From assembly GCF_000423025.1 (NCBI RefSeq), contig NZ_AUHE01000009.1, positions 78,103 through 142,102 on the forward strand: a DNA stretch of 64,000 bases. The letters run 5' to 3'. Made by a program: the position numbers and the translations under genes. Positions 1 through 8,858 of this stretch are shown here, piece by piece. The number at the start of each line of letters is the position of its first letter. The first letter of the stretch is position 1. Under the pieces are notes generated by a model. The model was not told where the DNA came from and searched no databases. It saw only the letters and a list, made by a program, of their open reading frames with translations. The DNA comes from Gordonia shandongensis DSM 45094. Its GTDB lineage: Bacteria > Actinomycetota > Actinomycetes > Mycobacteriales > Mycobacteriaceae.

Positions 1-2
1 TC

Positions 3-428
3 CTGCGGGGCGGCGAGTTGGAGTTCGAGCCGCATCATCCGCCGTCGGCGGCGCTCGACGGTCCGCCCCGTGACTGGTGGGACGCGGTGGCGGCCGATGC
101 GCGTGACGCCCTCACCGACGTCGGCGACCTGGATCGGGTCGTCGACTCGCCGATGGGTCCGCGCACGGTGCGCGACGGACTGTCGTTTCCGGCCGTCGAC
201 CTGTTCCTCCACGGATGGGACCTGGGTGCCGCGGCCGGGCGGGCCGTCCGGTTCCCGGAGCCTGCGATCGAGTTCATCCGGGCGCTGTTCGCGTCGATTC
301 CGGACGAGGTGACCCGTCGGCCGAGTGTCTTCGGTGCGGCCGTCGACGCACCCGCCGACGCCGACGCGACCGATCAGGTGATCGCGTTCTCGGGCCGCGA
401 TCCGCGGTGGACGTCGCCGTCGACGTAG
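3..428 (+). CDS. TIGR03086-type (maleylpyruvate isomerase-like) protein, C-terminal part
   Basis: The frame is open through the left edge of the window, so only the C-terminal ~140 residues are present. The segments VRDGLSFPAVDLFLHGWDLG and the ending VIAFSGRDPRW are typical of the actinobacterial TIGR03086 / mycothiol-dependent maleylpyruvate isomerase-like superfamily (DinB-like fold), whose members often end in a GRDPxW motif. The metal-binding histidine of the central helix (LHGWD) is visible. Members may use mycothiol as cofactor, but the substrate of this one cannot be read from the sequence. The 3' end overlaps the end of the convergent YchJ gene by 55 bases. Family assignment is moderately sure; the function is open. 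Confidence 0.7.
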   Translation: MRGGELEFEPHHPPSAALDGPPRDWWDAVAADARDALTDVGDLDRVVDSPMGPRTVRDGLSFPAVDLFLHGWDLGAAAGRAVRFPEPAIEFIRALFASIPDEVTRRPSVFGAAVDAPADADATDQVIAFSGRDPRWTSPST

Positions 429-826
429 AACCACGCACCGCTCTCGCGCACGAATCTGCTGCGTTCGCGGAGGGTCCCGCGTCCGTCGGCGTCGCGGTAC
501 ACGGCGGTGAACTCCACGACGCCCGCGGTGTGGAAGGGGCTGCCGTCGACGACGTCGTCGACGGCGAGGTGGAGCCACCTCGTGTCGGGGTCGGTCGGGC
601 ATGACTCCGGGCGCGTGTCGGCGTGCCAGGTGGCGAGCAGGTGCGTCTCGTCACCCACGGCGAAGGCGGTGAATCTGCTGCGCATCAGCGCTTCGGCGGT
701 GGGTGCGGGGCGGCCTGCGCCCGCACCGACGAGGTAGCGGCCGCAGCATGCCGCGATGGTCTCGCCGGTCCCGCAGGGGCATCGGAGAGCCTGCACGGTC
801 TCGGCCTTCACGGTCTCGGCCGGCAT
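374..826 (-). CDS. YchJ-like (UPF0225) SEC-C/zinc-binding protein
   Basis: A 150-residue protein. The N-terminus carries a cysteine cluster (CPCGTG, then CCGRY), followed by the YchJ core with ALMRSRFTAFAVGDETHLLATWH and WLHLAVDDV, ending in FVRESGAWFYVDGD. This is the whole UPF0225/YchJ arrangement with its Cys motif; the biochemical role of the family is unknown. The start is ATG at 826. An in-frame ATG at 874 would add 16 residues, but that stretch lies across the opposing TTGACA promoter box and carries no family signature, so I prefer the shorter form. It converges on the upstream partial gene, overlapping it by 55 bases. Confidence 0.85.
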   Translation of the reverse strand: MPAETVKAETVQALRCPCGTGETIAACCGRYLVGAGAGRPAPTAEALMRSRFTAFAVGDETHLLATWHADTRPESCPTDPDTRWLHLAVDDVVDGSPFHTAGVVEFTAVYRDADGRGTLRERSRFVRESGAWFYVDGDVHRGSRPENAIT

Positions 827-867
827 TCGTCGATCGGTCACGGATCGTGAGGGTACCGTCGCGCCCC

Positions 868-895
868 TTGACATCCGACCCCGTCTAGTTACATG
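868..895 (+). promoter_or_regulatory. Promoter of the gntR-ABC operon
   Basis: A perfect TTGACA -35 box lies at 868-873. About 15-16 bases downstream are weak -10 candidates, TTACAT (889-894) or TACATG (890-895). The palindrome at 895-918 follows immediately, where a repressor would cover the start of transcription. The -35 box is clear; the -10 call is uncertain. Confidence 0.55.
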
Positions 896-918
896 GTTAG
901 TTAGTCGACTAATTAACC
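895..918 (+). promoter_or_regulatory. 24-bp palindrome, probable GntR/YtrA operator
   Basis: GGTTAGTTAGTC is followed by its near-exact reverse complement. The dyad is centred between 906 and 907 (core TCGA), with only two mismatched positions in 24. It sits between the TTGACA promoter and the Shine-Dalgarno AAGGA (926-930) of the GntR-type gene. YtrA-subfamily regulators commonly repress their own operon through such dyads, so autoregulation is the simplest reading. Confidence 0.7.
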
Positions 919-937
919 AACCAACAAGGATGTGACG

Positions 938-1324
938 ATGATCGAGGACGGGAGGGCGATCTTCCAGCAGGTCGCCGACCACATCGCCGATTCGATCATC
1001 GACGGGAGCCTCGCCGAGGAGACACGGGCCCCGTCCACCAACGAACTCGCGGCCTTCTACCGGATCAACCCGGCCACGGCCGCCAAGGGCATCAATCTCC
1101 TCGTCGACGAGGAGATCCTCTACAAGAGGCGGGGAGTCGGCATGTTCGTCGCGACGGGAGCTCGGGCGGCGCTGCGGCGCCGTCGGCAGGAATCCTTCGC
1201 CGACCGCTACCTCACCCCGCTGTTGGCCGAGGCCCGCCGCCTCGGCCTCACCCCCGACGACGTCATCACCCTGATCAGCGCGCGGGCCACCACCCCGCTC
1301 GACCACCAAGGAGACCGGCCATGA
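938..1324 (+). CDS. GntR-family (YtrA subfamily) transcriptional regulator
   Basis: A 128-residue protein with an N-terminal winged helix (IFQQVADHIADSIIDGSL, then ELAAFYRINPATAAKGINLL and the RRGVGMFV wing). A short two-helix C-terminal segment takes the place of a ligand-binding domain, which is the YtrA pattern. The start is ATG 938, seven bases after AAGGA; an in-frame GTG at 932 is too close to that site. The stop overlaps the ABC ATPase start (ATGA, 1321-1324), so regulator and exporter are translationally coupled. YtrA regulators usually control the ABC transporter they precede, often in response to cell-envelope stress. The ligand is unknown. Confidence 0.9.
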   Translation: MIEDGRAIFQQVADHIADSIIDGSLAEETRAPSTNELAAFYRINPATAAKGINLLVDEEILYKRRGVGMFVATGARAALRRRRQESFADRYLTPLLAEARRLGLTPDDVITLISARATTPLDHQGDRP

Positions 1325-2250
1325 CGACCACCACCGTTGCGGCCCGCACCGCACTGAGCGCGCGCGGGCTCACCAAGCGGTACGGCACCGAACTCGCCCT
1401 CGACGAGGTGACCTTCGACATCCCCGAGCACGCCATCTGCGGACTCTTCGGACGCAACGGCGCAGGCAAGACCACGCTGATGTCGATCCTCACCGCCCAG
1501 AACTTCGCGACCTCGGGACACGGCTTCACGTATGGGGAGAGCGCCTACGAGAATCCCCGCGTCCTGTCCCGGATGTGCTTCGTCCGCGAGGGGCAGACGT
1601 ACCCGGAGGACTCCGTCCCCGCACACGCCTTTCAGATGGCCCGACTGTTCTTCCCCCGCTGGGATCAGGATCTGGCCGACGAGCTCGTCGACGAGTTCCG
1701 GCTCCCGGTGGGCACACGCATCAAGAAGCTCTCGCGGGGTCAGCTGTCCGCCGTCGGCGTCATCATCGGCCTCGCGTCCCGTGCCGAGATCACCTTCTTC
1801 GACGAACCGTATCTGGGCCTGGACGCCGTGGCGCGGCAGAGCTTCTACGACCGACTCATCGAGGACTACACCGCGCATCCGCGGACCATCCTGCTCTCGA
1901 GTCACCTCATCGACGAGGTCTCCGATCTGATCGAACGGGTCCTCGTCCTCGATGCCGGCCGCCTGGTCCTCGACGCGACGGCCGACGATCTGCGCGGCAC
2001 CGCGTTCACGGTCGTCGGTCCCGAGAGCCGCGTCGACGCCGTCATCGGCGACCGCGAGGAACTCCACCGCGAGCGGCTGGGCTCGGTCGCCTCGGCCACC
2101 GTGCTCGGAACGCTGTCCGACGCCGACCAGGCCGCCCTCACCGCGGCCGGCCTCTCCACGGCGCCCGTCGCACTGCAGGAACTGATCGTCCGCCTCACCC
2201 GACGCGCCGCCGACCGACCGGCGGGCACCCCGAAGGGAGCCCAACGATGA
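1321..2250 (+). CDS. ABC transporter ATP-binding protein
   Basis: A 309-residue ATPase of the YtrB type. Walker A is GRNGAGKT, the signature region is KLSRGQLSAVGVIIGLA (LSRGQ in place of LSGGQ), Walker B is ITFFDEPYLGLD, and the switch histidine is in LLSSHLIDEV. The last ~90 residues form the extra domain common in drug/lipid exporters of this class. It overlaps the genes before and after by ATGA, giving a three-gene operon gntR-ATPase-permease. The substrate is unknown; YtrA-type neighbours suggest a cell-envelope or antibiotic stress exporter. Confidence 0.9.
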   Translation: MTTTTVAARTALSARGLTKRYGTELALDEVTFDIPEHAICGLFGRNGAGKTTLMSILTAQNFATSGHGFTYGESAYENPRVLSRMCFVREGQTYPEDSVPAHAFQMARLFFPRWDQDLADELVDEFRLPVGTRIKKLSRGQLSAVGVIIGLASRAEITFFDEPYLGLDAVARQSFYDRLIEDYTAHPRTILLSSHLIDEVSDLIERVLVLDAGRLVLDATADDLRGTAFTVVGPESRVDAVIGDREELHRERLGSVASATVLGTLSDADQAALTAAGLSTAPVALQELIVRLTRRAADRPAGTPKGAQR

Positions 2251-2948
2251 ACCGCACACTCAACGTGGCCCGGATGCAGTTGATCAACCGCAAGACCTTC
2301 ATCTGGCTGCCCCTGATCATCTTCGCCGCGGCCTTCGCGATCTCACTGGTCATCTACATCGCGATCGACGTCTCCGTGGACGACCTCACCGAACCGATGT
2401 ACGGCGGCGGCGCCCAGGCGCCCCTGTGGTATTTCGCGGTGGTCGGGGTGCAGGCGTTGTCGATGACGTTCCCGTTCTCCCAGGCAATGAGCGTCACCCG
2501 CCGCGAGTTCTACCTCGGGACCACCCTCACGGCGGTGGGCGCGGCCGCCCTGCTGGCGGTGGTGTATCTGATCGGCGGTCTCATCGAGAAGGCCACCGAC
2601 GGCTGGGGGATCGACGGCTACTTCTTCGCCGTCCCCTGGGTCTGGGGCGGCGGAGCGGTCGGCGCGACGGTGCTGTACTTCATGGCTCCGCTGCTGACGT
2701 TCACCGTCGGGTTCCTGGCGGCGACCGTCTACAAGCGTTTCGGGATGCTGTGGCTGGTCGTGATCGCAGTCGGCTTCGCGGTGGCGGCGGCTCTCGCCGT
2801 CCTCGGCATCAGCCTGGCCGACGGGTGGACGTCGGTGGGCTCGTGGCTGGCCGGGATGACACCGGTCGGGGTCGGCGTCACGGGGCTCGTCGTGGTCGCC
2901 GCCCTCTCGGGGCTGGCGTACCTGACGTTGCGCCGCGCGATCCCCTGA
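2247..2948 (+). CDS. ABC transporter permease subunit
   Basis: A 233-residue membrane protein with about six hydrophobic segments (near residues 17-37, 60-80, 95-117, 130-160, 165-190 and 205-228). The short N-terminus MNRTLNVARMQLINRK is typical of ABC-2-like permeases. Its ATG sits inside the ATPase stop (ATGA, 2247-2250). It carries no conserved enzymatic motif. It is most likely the membrane half of the exporter encoded just upstream and should be repressed together with it by the GntR protein. Confidence 0.85.
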   Translation: MNRTLNVARMQLINRKTFIWLPLIIFAAAFAISLVIYIAIDVSVDDLTEPMYGGGAQAPLWYFAVVGVQALSMTFPFSQAMSVTRREFYLGTTLTAVGAAALLAVVYLIGGLIEKATDGWGIDGYFFAVPWVWGGGAVGATVLYFMAPLLTFTVGFLAATVYKRFGMLWLVVIAVGFAVAAALAVLGISLADGWTSVGSWLAGMTPVGVGVTGLVVVAALSGLAYLTLRRAIP

Positions 2949-2978
2949 CCCGGCGTCGGACGGGGTGCTCGACGCCCC

Positions 2979-3086
2979 TCACTCGGGGCCCGGCACTTCG
3001 ACGCGCAATCGCGCACCGCCGGCCGGCGCGTCGTCGACCCGCACGGTGCCGCCGTGCGCGCGCACGATCTCGGCGACGATCGCCAA
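2979..3086 (-). pseudogene. Remnant: C-terminus of a sensor histidine kinase
   Basis: On the minus strand a 35-codon fragment reads LAIVAEIVRAHGGTVRVDD and ends ARLRVEVPGPE, then a stop at 2979-2981. This is the last part of a HATPase_c domain (the 'GLGLAIV...HGG' G2 box and final strand). A stop codon lies directly upstream in frame (3087-3089), and no kinase sequence continues in any frame towards the TSUP gene. The rest of the kinase and its response regulator are absent nearby. I read this as a deletion scar. Confidence 0.6.
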
Positions 3087-3110
3087 TCATCGGCGGGGAT
3101 CATCCGGGCG

Positions 3111-3860
3111 TCACCCGGAGACGCCGAGCCACACCGCCAGTCCCAGACCGCAGACGCCGATGGCGATCCGCAGCGGTTCGGCGGGGAGTCGGGCGACGAT
3201 CGGTGGTCCCGTCCATCCGCCGAGGAAGCACCCGATGCCCATCGCCGCGGCCGCGGCCGGGTCGACGGGCCCGAAGATCAGGAAGGCGACGGCGGCGACG
3301 GCGTTCGCCACCCCGAGCAAAGCCGACTTCAGGAGCACCGAATGCCACAGCGGCAGGCTGGTGAGCAGCATCGCGAGCGCCAGGAAGATGACGCCGGCCC
3401 CGGCGCCGAAGTAGCCGCCGTAGATGGAGACGACGAAGACCGCGACGATCCACCAGCGCGGGCTGTCACCCCCGCGGTCCAGCAGGCGTCGCAGGTACGG
3501 CTGGACCAGCAGCGCGATCGCGGCGAGCGCGACCAGGTACGGCACGATCGCGCTGAACGTGTCGTCGGGCGCGGTGAGCAGCAGTGCCGCTCCGACGGCG
3601 CCACCGGCCAGCGCCACCAGCGATGACGTCGCCAACGACCGGCCGCCGTCGCCCGCGGTGAGGTCGCGGCCCGACTTCGCGAAGCTGCCGACGCCGCTGG
3701 CGACCAACGCGACGGTGTTGGTGACGTTGGCGGACAGCGGGCTCAGCCCGAAGGCGAGCAGCGCCGGATAGCTGACGATGGACGCCAGCCCGGTCACATA
3801 CCCGACCACGCCGGCGGTGAAACCGGCGGCGACGAGGCCGAGCAGCGCGAGGGCGGTCAG
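3111..3860 (-). CDS. TSUP (TauE/SafE) family permease
   Basis: A membrane protein of about 249 residues with seven to eight hydrophobic helices in two halves. The repeat motifs are [20 protein letters not shown] in the first half and [16 protein letters not shown] in the second, as in TauE/SafE-type anion or sulfite exporters. No ATG or GTG lies upstream of the GTG at 3809, which would cut off the first transmembrane helix. The in-frame CTG at 3858-3860 overlaps the purH stop (CTGA) and restores the helix [20 protein letters not shown], so I take CTG as the likely start. The conservative alternative is 3111-3809. The substrate is unknown. Confidence 0.85.
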   Translation of the reverse strand: MTALALLGLVAAGFTAGVVGYVTGLASIVSYPALLAFGLSPLSANVTNTVALVASGVGSFAKSGRDLTAGDGGRSLATSSLVALAGGAVGAALLLTAPDDTFSAIVPYLVALAAIALLVQPYLRRLLDRGGDSPRWWIVAVFVVSIYGGYFGAGAGVIFLALAMLLTSLPLWHSVLLKSALLGVANAVAAVAFLIFGPVDPAAAAAMGIGCFLGGWTGPPIVARLPAEPLRIAIGVCGLGLAVWLGVSG

Positions 3861-5479
3861 TGCGCGAAGTGGCGGGCGCCGGTGAGGTACATCGTGACGC
3901 CCGCGGCCTTCGCCGCGTCGATGACCTCGTTGTCACGGACCGAGCCGCCCGGTTGGACGACGGCCCGGACGCCGGCGTCGATCAGGACCTGCAGACCGTC
4001 GGGGAACGGGAAGAAGGCGTCGGAGGCACCGACCGATCCGGCGGCGCGGTCGCCGGCGCGCTGCACCGCCAGGTGTGCGGAGTCCACGCGGTTGACCTGC
4101 CCCATTCCGACTCCCACGGACGCGCCGTCCGCTGCGAGGAGAATCGCGTTCGACTTCACCGCGCGGCAGGCACGCCACGCGAAGACGAGGTCGCGCAGGG
4201 TGTCGGCGTCGGCGGCGTCGCCTGTCGCCAGAGTCCAGTTCGTCGGGTCGTCGCCGTCGGCGTCGATCACGTCGCGCTCCTGCACCAGCAGCCCACCGGA
4301 CACCGGGCGCATCTCCAACCCGGCGTCGCCCGGCGCCTGCGCGATGAGGATGCGGATGTTCTTCTTGCGTGTCAGGACGTCGACGGCGCCGTCGGCGTAG
4401 CCCGGAGCGATGATGACCTCGGTGAAGATCTCGGCGACCTGTTCGGCCATCTCCACCGACACCTCGCGGTTGGTGGCGATGACTCCGCCGTAGGCGCTGA
4501 CCGGGTCGCAGGCGTGCGCCCGTCGGTGCGCTTCGGCGATGTCGGCGCCGACGGCGATGCCGCACGGGTTGGCGTGTTTGATGATCGCGACCGCGGGTTC
4601 GGCGTGGTCGTATGCAGCACGCCAGGCGGCGTCGCCGTCGGTGTAGTTGTTGAACGACATCTCCTTGCCGTGCAACTGCTGGGCTTCGGCGAGTCCCGGC
4701 GCGCCGTCGGTGTCGACGTACAGCGCGGCTCGCTGGTGGGGGTTCTCGCCGTAGCGCAGCGTGGCCGACCGCCTCCAGGTGGCTCCGGTCCACACCGGGA
4801 ACGAGTCCGGTGTGGTGTCGCCGCCCGCATCACGGTCGCCGGCGTCCGGGTCACCGGGTTCGTCGGGGGCGACGACGGTGCTCATCCACGAGGCGACGGC
4901 GACATCGTAGTCGGCGGTGTGGCGGAAAGCCTTGGCGGCGAGTTGCTTGCGCTGGGCGAGGGTGAAGCCGTCGCCGGCCACGGCCGCGGTGACCAGCGCG
5001 TAGTCGGCGGGGTCGACGACGACGCCGACCGACGGGTGGTTCTTGGCGGCGGCGCGAACCATCGACGGGCCGCCGATGTCGATCTGCTCGACGCACTCGT
5101 CGGGGCCGGCGCCCGATGCGACGGTCTGCGCGAACGGGTACAGGTTCACGATCACCAGCTCGAAGGGCGCCACCCCGAGCTCGTCGAGCTGGCTGAGGTG
5201 ATCGTCTTTGCGGGTGTCGGCGAGGATGCCCGCGTGCACGCGCGGATGCAGCGTCTTGACGCGCCCCTCGAGGCATTCGGGGAAGCCGGTGAGCTCGCTG
5301 ACCTCGACGACGGGTACGCCGGCGTCGGCGATGGTCTTGGCGGTGGAGCCGGTGGAGACGATCTCCACGCCTGCGGCGTGCAGCGCGGTCGCGAGTTCCG
5401 CCAGACCGCTCTTGTCGTACACGCTGACCAGGGCGCGCGTGACGGCGCGTGCTCCGGAGGCTGCTGCGGGTGCATTCAC
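3857..5479 (-). CDS. purH: Bifunctional AICAR transformylase / IMP cyclohydrolase
   Basis: A 540-residue cytoplasmic enzyme that catalyses the last two steps of purine synthesis, AICAR to FAICAR to IMP. The N-terminal MGS-like cyclohydrolase domain covers about residues 10-150 ([29 protein letters not shown]). The C-terminal transformylase carries RYGENPHQ, the KHANPCG motif (catalytic Lys/His pair) and a typical ending. It starts at GTG 5479, whose GTGA overlaps the purN stop, giving tight coupling. The order purN-purH next to PerM is that of M. tuberculosis Rv0955-Rv0957. The downstream TSUP gene overlaps its stop. Confidence 0.97.
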   Translation of the reverse strand: MNAPAAASGARAVTRALVSVYDKSGLAELATALHAAGVEIVSTGSTAKTIADAGVPVVEVSELTGFPECLEGRVKTLHPRVHAGILADTRKDDHLSQLDELGVAPFELVIVNLYPFAQTVASGAGPDECVEQIDIGGPSMVRAAAKNHPSVGVVVDPADYALVTAAVAGDGFTLAQRKQLAAKAFRHTADYDVAVASWMSTVVAPDEPGDPDAGDRDAGGDTTPDSFPVWTGATWRRSATLRYGENPHQRAALYVDTDGAPGLAEAQQLHGKEMSFNNYTDGDAAWRAAYDHAEPAVAIIKHANPCGIAVGADIAEAHRRAHACDPVSAYGGVIATNREVSVEMAEQVAEIFTEVIIAPGYADGAVDVLTRKKNIRILIAQAPGDAGLEMRPVSGGLLVQERDVIDADGDDPTNWTLATGDAADADTLRDLVFAWRACRAVKSNAILLAADGASVGVGMGQVNRVDSAHLAVQRAGDRAAGSVGASDAFFPFPDGLQVLIDAGVRAVVQPGGSVRDNEVIDAAKAAGVTMYLTGARHFAH

Positions 5480-6096
5480 TTGATGTGTGCCTTTCGTCCG
5501 TCTGTGACTACGCCACGGGTGACGATCGCATGCAGCACGTCCGGCAGCAGCACGCGTTCGACTTCTTTGATGCGTTCGTGAAGGGTGTCGTCGGTGTCCT
5601 CGGGCAGCACCTCCACGGTGCGCTGCGCGAGGATCGGTCCGGTGTCGACGCCCGCGTCCACCAGGTGGACCGTGGTGCCGGTGACTTTGACGCCGTACGC
5701 GAGGGCGTCGGTCACCCCGTGTGCTCCGGCGAACGCGGGGAGCAACGCGGGGTGGGAGTTGACGATTCGGCCGCCGAAACGGTCGAGGAATCGGGGCCCG
5801 AGGATCTTCATGAATCCGGCGGTCACCACCCACTGCGGGTCCAGTTCGGCGACGGCGGCGGCGAGGGCCTCGTCCCAGGCCGCCCGGTCCGGATAGTCGC
5901 CGGGTTCGCAGAGCACCGCGGGGAGGCCTGCGTCGAGCGCGCGTTCGGCGGCGCCGCACTCTCGGTCGACGACGACGCCGACGACGCGGAACGACGCGCC
6001 GGTCGTGACCGATGCGTCGAGAACGGCGGCCATCAGCGATCCGGCGCCGGACGCCATGACCACCACGGGTACGCGTTCGTCCGGGGCTGATGTCAC
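5476..6096 (-). CDS. purN: Phosphoribosylglycinamide formyltransferase
   Basis: A 206-residue GART enzyme that transfers a formyl group from 10-formyl-THF to GAR. The catalytic triad is visible: Asn and His in [12 protein letters not shown] and Asp in [13 protein letters not shown]. The nucleotide loop is MASGAGSLM rather than the textbook SGNGSNLQ, as in other actinobacteria. The start is GTG 6096, only three bases after the perM stop, and the end overlaps purH (GTGA). perM-purN-purH therefore look like one operon on the minus strand. Confidence 0.95.
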   Translation of the reverse strand: MTSAPDERVPVVVMASGAGSLMAAVLDASVTTGASFRVVGVVVDRECGAAERALDAGLPAVLCEPGDYPDRAAWDEALAAAVAELDPQWVVTAGFMKILGPRFLDRFGGRIVNSHPALLPAFAGAHGVTDALAYGVKVTGTTVHLVDAGVDTGPILAQRTVEVLPEDTDDTLHERIKEVERVLLPDVLHAIVTRGVVTDGRKAHIK

Positions 6097-6099
6097 GGA

Positions 6100-7578
6100 C
6101 TACAGCTTAGTTCCCCGGTCCGCCGCGGTTCCGGGTGGGCCGGAGGGGTCCAGCTCCTCGCCGCTGTCGTCCTCGGTGCCGGTGCCGGTGTCGGTGTCGT
6201 CGGGATCGGCGTCGGAGGTCGTCGCGGCGCCATCGACGTCCACCGACTCCCCCTCGACATCGGCATCGGCATCGGCGCCGGTATCGGTATCGGTATCGGT
6301 ATAGGTATAGGCATCGTCATCGAGATCGGCGTCCCCGTCGAGCAGTCCGTCGAGATCGAAGTCGTCGTCGCCGCGGTCGGCTCCGCGACGTTCGCGCAGC
6401 GATCCGAACAGCCACCCGGCCCCCACGTACACCAGTGCGGTGACCCCGAGGGAGGCCACCACGAACACGCCGGACAGCGGGGCGTTGACACCCGCGTGCC
6501 CGAGTTCTCCGACCTGGCCGCCGGCGACCCCCGTTGCGACGACGACCAGTCCTGACACGACCGCGACCGCGACCGCCACGGCACGCAGGTGCGCGAGGAC
6601 GTCGGCGCTGCGGGTGACGCGGCCGATCAGGACGCCCGCGGTCACCGGGACGATGAACAGCAGCGCTCCCGCCGCCCCCATGTCGTCCTGCGGCACGAGG
6701 GCGGCGATCGGCAGCGGCGGCATCGCGCCCGCATGTGTGCTGAAGGCGTCGACGAGTGTGCCGCCGAGCGAGGCGCTCGCACCGCACGCGACGGCGGCCG
6801 CCCCGATGACGACGTTCGGCAGGTACAGGATCGACAGCACCGTGAGCCCGAGGTAGCCGTCGAATCCGTGTCCGAGGTCGGTCAGCTCGCCGACGCGCCG
6901 GAAGTGGATGACGAACGACGCGAGGACGGCCAGCGCCCCGCCGCCGAGGAGGACGAAGAAGGCGGCGGTCCCGGCGCGCGTCCCGACCCGGTCGGTCGGT
7001 GAGATCGCGAACTCCTCGAAGAACGGTTCCGCGATGCGCGGGATCACGCCGATGACGGCGGCGACGCCGTGGACCACCAGTGTCGTGACGAACGCCCCGA
7101 GCGGGTTCGGGTTGCCGACCGGGCCCGACGCCGTCCCCTCGGCGATCACGGCGAGTCCCAGCGCTGTCGCCACGAGGGGGCCCGCTACCGCGATGCCGCC
7201 GATTCGCAGCAGTTCGCCGGTCGTGGCCGCCGTGGCCGTCGCCCGCCGCACCACGCGCAGCGTGCCCAGCGCGACGAGGAGGGTCGGGACCAGCGGCAGC
7301 ACGCTGATCGTGACACCACCGAGGTTGAGCGCCGTCTGGTTGGCGGCCAGCCAGCCCGCGGCGGTGGCCGACCCCAGTCCCGTCAGGCCGGCGCCCGCGG
7401 ACAGCTGCACGACCGCGATGGCGACGGCGATGATCAGCCACGCGACGGTGGGGACGGTGACGCCGACGCGGACGACGTCCCAGGTGGCCTGGACGCGGGG
7501 TTCGGCATCGGCGCGACGTGCGACGCGGACCCGCCGGAGGCGGGTCGCGAGCGAGTCACTGGTCGGCGCGGGCATCAC
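6100..7578 (-). CDS. PerM-like integral membrane protein (DUF6350)
   Basis: A 492-residue protein with about ten transmembrane helices (residues ~35-400), then a ~90-residue very acidic tail rich in Asp, Thr and Gly. Its place directly upstream of purN-purH and downstream of an Rv0954-family gene matches Rv0955 (PerM) of M. tuberculosis, a membrane protein linked to cell division under stress. The tail is encoded by hexanucleotide repeats (DTDTDT and DADADA runs) and is likely to vary in length. The start is GTG 7578 or ATG 7575. The function is inferred from synteny and topology. Confidence 0.85.
   Translation of the reverse strand: MMPAPTSDSLATRLRRVRVARRADAEPRVQATWDVVRVGVTVPTVAWLIIAVAIAVVQLSAGAGLTGLGSATAAGWLAANQTALNLGGVTISVLPLVPTLLVALGTLRVVRRATATAATTGELLRIGGIAVAGPLVATALGLAVIAEGTASGPVGNPNPLGAFVTTLVVHGVAAVIGVIPRIAEPFFEEFAISPTDRVGTRAGTAAFFVLLGGGALAVLASFVIHFRRVGELTDLGHGFDGYLGLTVLSILYLPNVVIGAAAVACGASASLGGTLVDAFSTHAGAMPPLPIAALVPQDDMGAAGALLFIVPVTAGVLIGRVTRSADVLAHLRAVAVAVAVVSGLVVVATGVAGGQVGELGHAGVNAPLSGVFVVASLGVTALVYVGAGWLFGSLRERRGADRGDDDFDLDGLLDGDADLDDDAYTYTDTDTDTGADADADVEGESVDVDGAATTSDADPDDTDTGTGTEDDSGEELDPSGPPGTAADRGTKL
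6258..6318 (-). repeat. Hexanucleotide microsatellite inside the perM-like gene
   Basis: On the minus strand, runs of GATACC / TATACC followed by GATGCC units encode alternating Asp-Thr and Asp-Ala. The unit is six bases, so slippage adds or removes two residues without shifting the frame. It lies wholly within the acidic cytoplasmic-tail region and is probably tolerated there. Confidence 0.7.
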
Positions 7579-7723
7579 CTACGAGGGTGGCATGTCGTCA
7601 CCGGCGCCGACATCGCGACGCGCCGCACGCGGCGGCGATTGCGGGGGAACCCACAGCTTTCACCCCGCACACGAGTTCAGCACAGACGACCTCCAGCGCA
7701 CCGAAGACCTCCGGCCCGGCACG

Positions 7724-7762
7724 GATCAGGCCCGGCCCCCGCGTCGGGGACCGGGCCTGATC
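7724..7762 (-). terminator. Hairpin terminator after the DUF5336 gene
   Basis: The stem GATCAGGCCCGG (7724-7735) pairs with CCGGGCCTGATC (7751-7762) around a G/C-rich inner stem and a GCGT loop. It lies about 20 bases beyond the DUF5336 stop on the minus strand, in a 205-base gap before the PerM-like gene. It has no U-tract, as is common in high-GC actinobacteria. Confidence 0.65.
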
Positions 7763-7787
7763 GGGGTCACACCCTCATCGGGGTCAC
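7760..7787. repeat. 17-bp-period duplication over a stop codon
   Basis: ATCGGGGTCAC occurs at 7760-7770 and again at 7777-7787, an offset of exactly 17 bases. The second copy contains the stop codon of the DUF5336 gene (7784-7786, minus strand). It is one of several gene-end duplications in this window. Confidence 0.6.
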
Positions 7788-8731
7788 TGCTGATCGGCGT
7801 TGCCGCTCTCGGGCTTGGGGAACGCGGTCGTCGCGCCCTCGGCGGCGTCGGCCGTCGAGTCGGTGGAGACGATCTCGGTCTGCCCGTACGACGGTGCCGG
7901 CGTCTGCTGCTGGCCGTACTGCGTGGCCTGGTACGACCCGGCCTGGTACGTGCCCGCCTGGTACGTGCCCGGCTGATACGTTCCGGCGCCCGACTGCGCC
8001 TGGTCCTGCTGGCCGTAGGAACCGTAGCCGTATGCCGCGGCATCGGTCGACGGCGCTGCCGCGGCGGCAGCGGGCGTTCCGGCTGCGGGCGGGGCCACGG
8101 TGAGCTGGCCGCCCTCCACCAGGAGCCACACGATCGCCGCGATGAGGGCGAGGATCGTGAACACGAGCAACAGGATCGCGCCGACCCCGTTGTCCATGCC
8201 GTCGAGGGTCGCGAACTGGAAGATCGTGACGAACGTGGCGACCGCGGTGAGCGAGAACACGATGCTCGCCACCCACTTGGCGCTGCCGAGGAGCAGCGAG
8301 GTGAGGGCCACGAAACCGGCGGCCGCGAACACGATGTACGGCGCCGAGTAGGCGGTCTCGAAGAGCTTGACCGAATCCGAGGACCCCCGGAACGACATCT
8401 TGTATCCGGCGAGGAAGCCGAGGAACAGCATCAGGACGCCGAGGCCGCCGACCACGCCGGCGAGGATGGTGCTGATGTTGGCCGGCAGTCCCTGACTGGG
8501 CGCCTTGGGCTGCTGGTAGCCGTACTGCGCCTGCGCGGCGTACTGCTGCCCGTACGGGTCCTGGGCCTGCTGGCCGTACTGGGCCTGGGCCTGCTGACCG
8601 TACTGGGCCTGCTGGTCGTACTGGCCCTGCTGGCCGTACTGGGCCTGCTGACCGTAGGCGCTCGGCGGCTGGTAGCCCGCCTGCTGACCGTACTGCTGGC
8701 CGTAGCCCGAACCCGACTGCGGGTAAGTCAT
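7784..8731 (-). CDS. DUF5336 membrane protein (Rv0954 / 34-kDa antigen family)
   Basis: A 315-residue protein. The N-terminal ~85 residues are low complexity, built from YGQQ/AQYGQQ repeats (Tyr, Gly, Gln). Four hydrophobic helices follow (about residues 90-220: STILAGVVGGLGVLMLFLG and others), then an Ala/Gln/Tyr-rich tail. This is the layout of the mycobacterial Rv0954 family next to PerM. It starts at ATG 8731 with GAGGAG upstream; a possible -10 (TATTAG) lies at 8791-8796. A second, diverged paralogue lies at 21003-21701. Its role is unknown; an envelope or cell-division connection is inferred from PerM as neighbour. Confidence 0.85.
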   Translation of the reverse strand: MTYPQSGSGYGQQYGQQAGYQPPSAYGQQAQYGQQGQYDQQAQYGQQAQAQYGQQAQDPYGQQYAAQAQYGYQQPKAPSQGLPANISTILAGVVGGLGVLMLFLGFLAGYKMSFRGSSDSVKLFETAYSAPYIVFAAAGFVALTSLLLGSAKWVASIVFSLTAVATFVTIFQFATLDGMDNGVGAILLLVFTILALIAAIVWLLVEGGQLTVAPPAAGTPAAAAAAPSTDAAAYGYGSYGQQDQAQSGAGTYQPGTYQAGTYQAGSYQATQYGQQQTPAPSYGQTEIVSTDSTADAAEGATTAFPKPESGNADQQ

Positions 8732-8858
8732 AGATCACTCCTCATGAGGCAACGGCCACCCGATGGGATGACCGACGAACGCCGTCCACGCTAATACACC
8801 CGACCGGTCGCGTGCAGAACCGCGGGGTCCCGCCGCACACGGCCGTCCGGCGTCCGGA

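Noticed and set aside
374..428. The 55-base tail-to-tail overlap as a sign that one of the first two genes is false
   Set aside because: Both C-termini carry family-typical endings (GRDPRW for one, FVRESGAWFYVDGD before the other's tail), so both were kept.
3111..3809. GTG 3809 as the natural start of the TSUP permease
   Set aside because: It lies in the middle of the first hydrophobic helix. The frame upstream remains open and hydrophobic back to the CTG at the purH stop.
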